Assembly (NCBI GenBank): GCA_031253365.1
Contig: JAIRWE010000197.1
Location: 1-11,718 of the forward strand
Direction: 5' to 3'
DNA: 11,718 nt
Source: Oscillospiraceae bacterium
GTDB taxonomy: Bacteria > Bacillota > Clostridia > Oscillospirales > Ruminococcaceae
Every line of letters starts with the position of its first letter. Positions within the stretch are counted from its first letter, which is position 1. Below are positions 5,930-11,718 of the stretch, one piece after another. Under the pieces are notes generated by a model. It was not told where the DNA came from. It saw only the letters and a program-made list of their open reading frames with translations, and did no database searches. The translations under genes were made by a program, and so were the position numbers.

Positions 5930-8900
5930 ATGCGTTTTAAGACACTGGAAATTCAAGGTTTCAAATCGTTTCCCGATAAAACCGTCTTGGCGTTCGATTC
6001 AAAGATGACGGCGATTGTCGGGAGCAACGGCAACGGCAAAAGCAACATAAGCGACGCGCTTCGCTGGGTAATGGGCGAACAGGGCGCCAAAACCCTCCGC
6101 GGCGACAAAATGGAGGACGTGATTTTCCACGGCACGGAAAAGCGCAAACCCATGGGATTCGCGAAGGTCGCGCTTTCAATCGACAATTCGGACCGAAAGC
6201 TGCCGGTTGACCGCGACGAGGTCGTTATCATACGAAAACTGTACAGAACCGGTGAAAGCGAATACCTGATTAACGGGGAAAAAAACCGTCTGAAAGACGT
6301 TCACGCGCTGTTCATGGGAACGGGGTTGGGCAGGGACGGCTATTCCATAATAGGGCAGGGGCGCGTTGCGGAAATCGTCAACGCCAAAGTTTCGCAAAGG
6401 CGCGAAATCTTTGAGGAGGCGGCGGGCGTGTCAAAGTTTCTGCATCAAAAAGCGGAAGCGGAACGCGAACTCTCCCGCGCGCAGGAAAATCTTCTGCGCC
6501 TTCTGGATATTGAAACCGAACTTCTGGCGCGCCTTGCCGTTCTGGAAAAACAGTCGGAAAAAGCGAAGAAAGCGCGCGGTTTAAGCGAAGAGGAAAAAGG
6601 ACTCGGCGTCGCGTTGGACGTTCACGAGCTGGAAAACGTCGGTTCAGCCCTTTCGGAGACGGAGAACGCCGTCTTAATGAATCAAGGGGAATGTGAGCAT
6701 TACGAGCGGGAAATAAGCGAACTGGAAGAGGAAAGCGGCGCGGTTTCCGAAAACAAGATGAATTTGCTTGCCGAAACGGAAAAGCTTAGGCGGCAAAATG
6801 AATTCGCGAAAGATGAAATCGCCGGGGCGGATAAATCCATAGCCGCCATGGAAGCGGAAATTTCCCATAATAACGGGCGGGTTTCGGTGATAACGGAACA
6901 AATAGAAATTTCGGAGAAAAGCGACAGGGGAATCGAAAAGAAGACCGACGAGCTTAAAGCGCGTATAAACGCCATAGAAAACGAGATAACCGAGCTTGAA
7001 GAAAAAATTGAAAGCGAAAACGCCGCCGCCGCCGCCATAGACAGGGAGAACTCCGCTTTGGATGCCCAATACCGTGAAATCGACCGTGAAATCGGGGAGT
7101 TATACACGCGGCGGGCGGCGGCGAAAATCCATGTTTCTCGCGCGCGGGAAAGCGCGGAGGATTTAAACGCTCAGCTTGACGAAGCGCGGAAAATCGTGAC
7201 GGGGCAGTCGGGGGAGCTTGAAAAGCTCAATACGAGGAAATCCGCCTTGTCGGCCGAATTGAAGACCTTAACCGCCGAAAAGGATGAAACCGCGAACAAA
7301 CTTTCCGGTTACGGCAAACTTTATGAAGCCAAAGCGTCAAAGTTTGACGCGGCGCGGGAGGAGCTTGAGCGGGTCAGGCAGGAATATCAGCAAAAAGAAT
7401 CAAGGTTTAACGCGCTTTCGGACGTTGAGCGCAACATGACGGGTTACCACGCCAGCGTGAAAGCGGTTATAGTCGCCGCGAAAGCGGGAAAACTGAGCGA
7501 TATTCACGGCACGGTGGCGGATATTATCAGCGTGGACGGAAAATACTCCGTGGCGGCGGAAATCGCACTCGGTTCGGCTTTGCAGGATATTATCGTGGGA
7601 ACGGAAGCGACGGCGAAACGCTGCATACGTTTCCTCAAAGAAGGCAACGGCGGACGGGCTACATTTCTGCCGCTAACGTCGGTTAAAGGGCGTGTCCTCG
7701 AACAGCCGGGCTTAGACGGGGAAGAAGGCTTTCACGGTTTGGGACACGAGATTATCCGCTGTGACAAAAAATACGACGGGGTAATAAAGTCGCTTCTCGG
7801 CAGAACCGCATTCGCGGAGGACATAGACGCGGCGACGGTAATCGCGAAGAAGTACGGGTATAAATTCAAAATTGTCACGCTTGACGGGCAGGTGATTAAC
7901 GCGGGCGGTTCGTTCACGGGCGGCTCCGTCAGGGAAACCGCGGGGATAATTAGCCGTAAACGCGAAATTCAAACACTTGAAGCCCGTATTAAGGAACTTT
8001 CCGGCGAGCTGGAATCGGTAAAGTCGCGCCATTCGGCATTAGCGGCGGAAACCGCGAAAATGAAGCTGGAATGTGAGGGAATGCGCGAAAACCTCACCAA
8101 GATTTCAGGGGAGGAAATGCGTTTGACGGCGGAAATCAGCGGCGTCTGTGATATGATAAGCCAATTTGAGGAACAGCGCGGCAATTCCGAAACAACGCTC
8201 AGTCGCTGCGATGCGCGTTTATCCGAGGAAAAGTCGGTCATCGAAAAAAACAGCGCCGAGCTTATCCGCATTGCCGCCGAATTAACCGAAAAGGAATCAG
8301 TAGCCGCCGAAAAAAGTCGGTCGCTTGAGCTGTCAGCGAACCGCCGCAAGGAAGTCAGCGATTTGATTGCGGACTTTAATATCGAAAAGCTCACGAAGAT
8401 AAAGGACATAGAGGGGCTGAACGCGCAAATCACCTCGCTTGACGTCAGCCGCGAGGAAGCGAGAACCGACGCGGGCAAATTGTCCGCCGAAATACGGCGC
8501 CTTAAAGAGAATAACTCGTCGCTTATCTCGGAAATTGAAGCGAAAAAGGCGCAAATCATCGCGATTAACGGCAAGCTTGACGGGGATAAAGAAAAAATCG
8601 CTCAATTTGTCAAAGAAAACGAGGAGCTTGAAAAGCGCGCAAACGCGATAAACACTGAAATACGCGAAAAAATCGGACACAAGGAAAAGTTTTCCAACGC
8701 CCTTGCCGCCGCTCTGGAACGCAAGTCGGCTTGCGAACGCAGAACGGAAGAAATCAAGGCGTCGCTTTGGGACGCGTATTCCCTTACGCCGTCGGAAGCG
8801 AGGGAATATGCCGCGCAGGCGGGTCCTTTCGTAAGCGTTAAGGCGGCGCGGGCGAAGTTGGCGGAAATACGGCGTCGTTTGACCGAGCTGGGCGAAGTGA

Positions 8901-9484
8901 ACTACGCGGCGATTACCGAGTACGTCGAAACGAAGGAGCGTTGCGAATCGCTTTCGGCGCAGCTTACCGACGTGCGCGGGGCAAAACACGAGCTTGAAAA
9001 GCTGATTATTGATTTAACCGCCGACATAAGGGCGAGATTTCTCGAAAGTTTTAACGAAATCAACCGCCACTTCGGAAAAATTTTTACGGATATATTCGGC
9101 GGCGGAAGCGCGCGCTTGGAGCTTACCGAACCCGACGACGTGCTGAGTTCCGGTATTGAGATATACGCCGCCCCTCCCGGTAAGCTGATAAAAAACTTAA
9201 TCGCGCTTTCGGGGGGGGAGCAGGCTATGGTCGCGATTACGATTTATTTCGCGATTTTACTGCACCGCCCCACGCCGTTTTGTATGCTGGACGAGGTGGA
9301 CGCGGCTTTGGACGAGGTAAACGTGGCGAAATACATCAATTACTTAAAGCGATATTCCGATTGCACGCAGTTAATGCTGATTACGCACAGGCGTTCGACA
9401 ATCGAGGGATGCGACGTGCTTTACGGTGTGTTCATGCAGGAAAAAGGCGTTTCAATGATGATTAGGAAGGAACTTGACGAGTAG
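5930..9484 (+). CDS. smc: Chromosome segregation protein SMC
   Basis: This 1184-residue ABC-type ATPase would dimerise and work with ScpA and ScpB to condense and separate chromosomes. Domains in order: N-terminal head with Walker A GSNGNGKS (31-38; many homologues have GPNGSGKS); coiled coil to about 500; hinge at about 505-668 ending in the conserved GGSFTGGS; second coiled coil; C-terminal head with ABC signature LSGGEQ (1093-1098), Walker B and catalytic glutamate in CMLDEVDAALD (D1121, E1122), and the switch histidine in LITHRR. All ATPase motifs are intact and the length is typical. The ATG is preceded by AAGGGG at 6 nt spacing. scpA, scpB and ftsY are not in the window. A run of eight G residues lies in the signature-motif codons. 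Confidence 0.98.
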   Translation: MRFKTLEIQGFKSFPDKTVLAFDSKMTAIVGSNGNGKSNISDALRWVMGEQGAKTLRGDKMEDVIFHGTEKRKPMGFAKVALSIDNSDRKLPVDRDEVVIIRKLYRTGESEYLINGEKNRLKDVHALFMGTGLGRDGYSIIGQGRVAEIVNAKVSQRREIFEEAAGVSKFLHQKAEAERELSRAQENLLRLLDIETELLARLAVLEKQSEKAKKARGLSEEEKGLGVALDVHELENVGSALSETENAVLMNQGECEHYEREISELEEESGAVSENKMNLLAETEKLRRQNEFAKDEIAGADKSIAAMEAEISHNNGRVSVITEQIEISEKSDRGIEKKTDELKARINAIENEITELEEKIESENAAAAAIDRENSALDAQYREIDREIGELYTRRAAAKIHVSRARESAEDLNAQLDEARKIVTGQSGELEKLNTRKSALSAELKTLTAEKDETANKLSGYGKLYEAKASKFDAAREELERVRQEYQQKESRFNALSDVERNMTGYHASVKAVIVAAKAGKLSDIHGTVADIISVDGKYSVAAEIALGSALQDIIVGTEATAKRCIRFLKEGNGGRATFLPLTSVKGRVLEQPGLDGEEGFHGLGHEIIRCDKKYDGVIKSLLGRTAFAEDIDAATVIAKKYGYKFKIVTLDGQVINAGGSFTGGSVRETAGIISRKREIQTLEARIKELSGELESVKSRHSALAAETAKMKLECEGMRENLTKISGEEMRLTAEISGVCDMISQFEEQRGNSETTLSRCDARLSEEKSVIEKNSAELIRIAAELTEKESVAAEKSRSLELSANRRKEVSDLIADFNIEKLTKIKDIEGLNAQITSLDVSREEARTDAGKLSAEIRRLKENNSSLISEIEAKKAQIIAINGKLDGDKEKIAQFVKENEELEKRANAINTEIREKIGHKEKFSNALAAALERKSACERRTEEIKASLWDAYSLTPSEAREYAAQAGPFVSVKAARAKLAEIRRRLTELGEVNYAAITEYVETKERCESLSAQLTDVRGAKHELEKLIIDLTADIRARFLESFNEINRHFGKIFTDIFGGGSARLELTEPDDVLSSGIEIYAAPPGKLIKNLIALSGGEQAMVAITIYFAILLHRPTPFCMLDEVDAALDEVNVAKYINYLKRYSDCTQLMLITHRRSTIEGCDVLYGVFMQEKGVSMMIRKELDE

Positions 9485-9598
9485 GGCGGGGGGCTTCCCC
9501 GAATGAAACGGCGTTGGAAAATAACAGAGAAAAAGCAAGATATTCGCAGAAAATACGAGATAAAACGGAATATTTTCATTTTCCGGAATGAAATATCG
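9485..9598 (+). other. Intergenic stretch after smc, no clear terminator
   Basis: The stretch holds a weak 5-bp GC stem (CGGGG/CCCCG, 9487-9501) not followed by T residues, then AT-rich sequence. No open reading frame with a credible SD and no RNA gene was recognised. How smc transcription ends is not visible; readthrough into rplM is possible. Confidence 0.4.
9570..9596. repeat. Imperfect AT-rich dyad abutting the rplM promoter
   Basis: Left arm ATATTTTCATT and right arm AATGAAATAT pair with a single bulged T around the loop TTCCGG, which together with its flanks contains the palindrome TTCCGGAA. The right arm ends 2 nt before the -35 element. No T-run follows, so a classical terminator is unlikely. 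It could be an operator or an AT-rich upstream promoter element. Confidence 0.4.
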
Positions 9599-9627
9599 TT
9601 GACAAAGTGTATTCCGCACTGTATAAT
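9599..9627 (+). promoter_or_regulatory. Perfect consensus sigma-A promoter of rplM-rpsI
   Basis: TTGACA (9599-9604) and TATAAT (9622-9627) are both perfect consensus and are 17 nt apart. Transcription would start near 9634, leaving a leader of about 40 nt. Such strength is expected for ribosomal protein genes. Confidence 0.9.
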
Positions 9628-9673
9628 AGCGTTTGTCATAAGGGTACTTCTGAAAAATGGGAGGGAACATTGT

Positions 9674-10102
9674 ATGTCCACATATATGCCCAAAGGGCGG
9701 GAAATTATCCGCAAATGGTATATACTTGACGCAAACGGGAAACCGTTGGGTCGCGTAGCCGCGCAAGCCGCCGTTTTGCTCCGAGGGAAGCATAAGGCTC
9801 TGTTCGCGCCGCATTGCGACTGCGGCGACCACGTCATAATCATCAACTGCGCGAAAGCGGTTTTGACGGGCAACAAAGCCGAAACAAAGTTTTTCCGCCG
9901 CCATACGGGCTGGATAGGTCATCTTAAAGAGGTCAAATACGATAAATTGATTGCGGAAAGACCCGATAAAGCGATGACGCTCGCCGTAAACGGGATGCTG
10001 CCCGACACCGTAATCGGGCGCAAGGCGCTGACCCGTCTGCGCGTGTACAAAGACGCGGAACACAAGAACGCGGCGCAAAAACCCGAAGCGTATAATTTTT
10101 AG
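9674..10102 (+). CDS. rplM: 50S ribosomal protein L13
   Basis: This 142-residue protein is an early-assembly component of the large ribosomal subunit. It is recognised by the opening YMPKGREIIRKWYILDANGK, then LGRVAAQAAVLLRGKHK, VIIINCAKAVLTGNK, and the C-terminal half with AVNGMLPDTVIGR and LRVYKDAEH, in the usual L13 order. The length is normal. The ATG at 9674 has GGGAGGG 8 nt upstream. The frame is open back to 9503, but that upstream part spans the promoter and is not protein coding. rpsI follows after 11 nt, the near-universal L13-S9 pairing, so the two are one transcription unit. Confidence 0.97.
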   Translation: MSTYMPKGREIIRKWYILDANGKPLGRVAAQAAVLLRGKHKALFAPHCDCGDHVIIINCAKAVLTGNKAETKFFRRHTGWIGHLKEVKYDKLIAERPDKAMTLAVNGMLPDTVIGRKALTRLRVYKDAEHKNAAQKPEAYNF

Positions 10103-10113
10103 GGGGTTTCAGG

Positions 10114-10512
10114 ATGTATGATTCTAAGCCGTATTATTACGGGACAGGCAGAAGGAAAAATTCCGTGGCGCGCGTAAGGGTTTACCTCGGGAGCGGTTCC
10201 ATTACCGTGAACGGAAGGGATATTGAGGAATATTTCGGGCTGGACACGTTAAAGCTGATTACGCGCCAGCCTTTGGCGCTCACCGGCACCACGGAAAAGT
10301 TCGACATTGTTTGCACGGTGTCGGGCGGCGGCGTAACGGGGCAGGCGGGAGCGATACGTCACGGGGTGTCGCGCGCGCTGTTACAGTACAGCGAGGAGCT
10401 GCGCCCCGTGCTTAAAAAAGCCGGGTTCCTCACACGTGACCCGAGAATGAAGGAGCGCAAAAAATACGGGCTTAAAGCCGCGCGTCGCGCGCCGCAGTTC
10501 TCGAAGCGTTAA
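10114..10512 (+). CDS. rpsI: 30S ribosomal protein S9
   Basis: This 132-residue protein belongs to the small ribosomal subunit; its C-terminal tail reaches the peptidyl-tRNA site. Diagnostic features are YGTGRRKNSVARVRV near the N-terminus, ITVNGRDIEEYF, VSGGGVTGQAGAIRHGVSRAL in the middle, and the terminal RRAPQFSKR, which is the conserved S9 ending. The length is typical. AGGGGG lies 7 nt before the ATG. It is cotranscribed with rplM, and radA begins only 8 nt after its stop. Confidence 0.98.
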   Translation: MYDSKPYYYGTGRRKNSVARVRVYLGSGSITVNGRDIEEYFGLDTLKLITRQPLALTGTTEKFDIVCTVSGGGVTGQAGAIRHGVSRALLQYSEELRPVLKKAGFLTRDPRMKERKKYGLKAARRAPQFSKR

Positions 10513-10520
10513 GCGTCCCG

Positions 10521-11718
10521 ATGACAGTTTCATCGAAGCCGAAAACAGCCTTTGTATGCCGGGAGTGCGGGCGCGAATACCCGAAATGGAGCGGCCGGTG
10601 CGGCGGTTGCCACTCATGGAACACGCTCGAAGAGCTTAAAGCCCGTGACGCGGCGCTTTCTTCGGGCGGTTTCGCGTTTTCCGAAGCCGTGTCCGTTCGC
10701 GGGTTGAATGAAATCGACTGCGGCGACGACATTCGCGCGGATACCGGAACGGGCGAGCTTAACCGCGTTTTGGGCGGCGGGCTTGTTAAGGGTTCGACGG
10801 TCTTGCTTTCGGGCGAACCCGGAATAGGGAAGTCCACGTTGCTGCTTCAAATATGCGATTCAATGAAGGGCGGCGCTTTCGGTAAGCCGAAGATTCTGTA
10901 CGCGACGGGCGAGGAAAGCGAACGGCAGATAAAGATTCGCGCGCAGCGGTTGGGCGTGAAATCAAGCAATCTGCTTATCGCCCAAAGCACGGACTGTTTG
11001 GGCATAGTCGGCGCGATTGAAGAAAATGCGCCGGATTTGACGATTATCGACTCAATTCAAACAATGCGGATTAACACGCTTAATTCCGCTCCCGGTAGCG
11101 TTACCCAAGTTCGGGAATGTGCCGGCGCGTTTATGGCTGTCGCCAAAAAAAAAGAAACCCCGATTTTTATAATCGGACACGTCAATAAAGACGGCGGCAT
11201 AGCGGGACCGAAGGTCTTGGAGCATATCGTAGACACCGTGCTGTATTTCGAGGGGGACAGGCAGCTTTCTTACAGAATACTGCGCGCCGTCAAAAACAGG
11301 TTCGGCTCCACCAACGAAATCGGTGTGTTTGAAATGCGCGAGCACGGTCTGCGCGAGGTTCCGAACCCGTCGGCGATGCTTTTGTCGGGCAGACCCAAGG
11401 ATGTTTCAGGTATAAGCGTTTTATGCACAATGGAAGGAACGCGCCCGATTTTGGCGGAAGTACAAGCGTTGGCGGCGAAGAGCGGTTTTGCCGCTCCGAG
11501 GCGGGTTTCAAACGGTTTTGACTATAACCGCCTTTGTCTTATTTTAGCGGTTCTGGAAAAACGGGCGGGGTTGTTTTTCGGCGGGCTTGACGTTTACATA
11601 AACATAACGGGCGGTTTGCGCGCGGACGAACCCGCCGCCGATTTGGCGGTGGCTTTGGCGCTGTATTCCGGGGTTTGCGACATTGCCGTGCCGGAGGATT
11701 TGGCGGTTTTCGGCGAAA
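10521..11718 (+). CDS. radA: DNA repair protein RadA, C-terminus cut by window edge
   Basis: RadA (also called Sms) is a RecA-like ATPase and helicase that helps process recombination intermediates. The 399 visible codons contain the N-terminal zinc finger (C13, C16, C27, C30 in CRECG and CGGC), Walker A GEPGIGKST (98-106), Walker B LTIIDSIQT (D177), the GHVNKDG loop (219-225) and the RadA-specific KNRFG motif (258-262). The Lon-like C-terminal domain begins near 300. Family members are about 450 residues long, so roughly 50 are missing beyond the edge. The ATG at 10521 gives the standard N-terminus, but no good SD precedes it. The gene therefore probably depends on ribosomes finishing rpsI 8 nt upstream. 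An A9 run lies at codons 209-211. Confidence 0.96.
   Translation, partial: MTVSSKPKTAFVCRECGREYPKWSGRCGGCHSWNTLEELKARDAALSSGGFAFSEAVSVRGLNEIDCGDDIRADTGTGELNRVLGGGLVKGSTVLLSGEPGIGKSTLLLQICDSMKGGAFGKPKILYATGEESERQIKIRAQRLGVKSSNLLIAQSTDCLGIVGAIEENAPDLTIIDSIQTMRINTLNSAPGSVTQVRECAGAFMAVAKKKETPIFIIGHVNKDGGIAGPKVLEHIVDTVLYFEGDRQLSYRILRAVKNRFGSTNEIGVFEMREHGLREVPNPSAMLLSGRPKDVSGISVLCTMEGTRPILAEVQALAAKSGFAAPRRVSNGFDYNRLCLILAVLEKRAGLFFGGLDVYINITGGLRADEPAADLAVALALYSGVCDIAVPEDLAVFGE

Noticed and set aside
8333..8989. 218-residue minus-strand reading frame inside smc
   Set aside because: Antisense to the SMC coiled coil; composition mirrors the Glu/Lys-rich codons of the real gene.
9487..9501. GC hairpin just after smc as an intrinsic terminator
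   Set aside because: Only a 5-bp stem and no following T-run.
9503..9673. N-terminal extension of rplM (199-residue reading)
   Set aside because: It spans the perfect TTGACA-17-TATAAT promoter, and L13 homologues begin at the ATG at 9674, which has a strong SD.

Overview
The window looks like a chromosomal segment of an uncultured Clostridia-type Bacillota. The support is the rnc-smc gene pair, an Smc head closely resembling those of gut Clostridia, the MoxR/DUF58/transglutaminase surface operon, strong Shine-Dalgarno (SD) sequences, and consensus-like sigma-A promoters. By eye the GC content is near one half. Nothing in the window looks mobile: there is no IS, phage gene, tRNA, rRNA or CRISPR array. 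The assignment to a lineage is an inference from gene order and protein similarity; no search was run.

Left part (minus strand, 4947 down to the window edge): a tightly packed five-gene operon. In transcription order it encodes a membrane-anchored, divergent LytR-Cps2A-Psr (LCP)-like protein, a ComFB-domain protein with a basic N-terminal tail, a MoxR-family AAA+ ATPase, a DUF58 membrane protein, and a seven-helix membrane protein of the transglutaminase-like (TgpA/DUF3488) type that runs off the left edge. The last three are a well-known partnership. The LCP-like and ComFB-like genes at the head of the operon are the unusual part. The comFB-like and moxR reading frames overlap by 8 nt, so the two products are probably made together.

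Middle (4948-5243): a divergent intergenic region with a good extended -10 promoter on each strand, a short dyad between them, and a hairpin in the rnc leader.

Right part (plus strand): rnc (RNase III) and smc (chromosome condensation ATPase) are 11 nt apart and probably cotranscribed. A 189-nt gap follows, carrying a perfect TTGACA-17-TATAAT promoter preceded by a dyad. After it come rplM and rpsI (ribosomal proteins L13 and S9) and then radA, which starts 8 nt after rpsI without a clear SD and is cut by the right edge.

Most of the window is conserved housekeeping sequence. The best candidate for something under-described is the minus-strand operon, where a ComFB-type domain (a family reported in some bacteria to bind cyclic dinucleotides) is genetically coupled to a MoxR ATPase and to cell-surface proteins.
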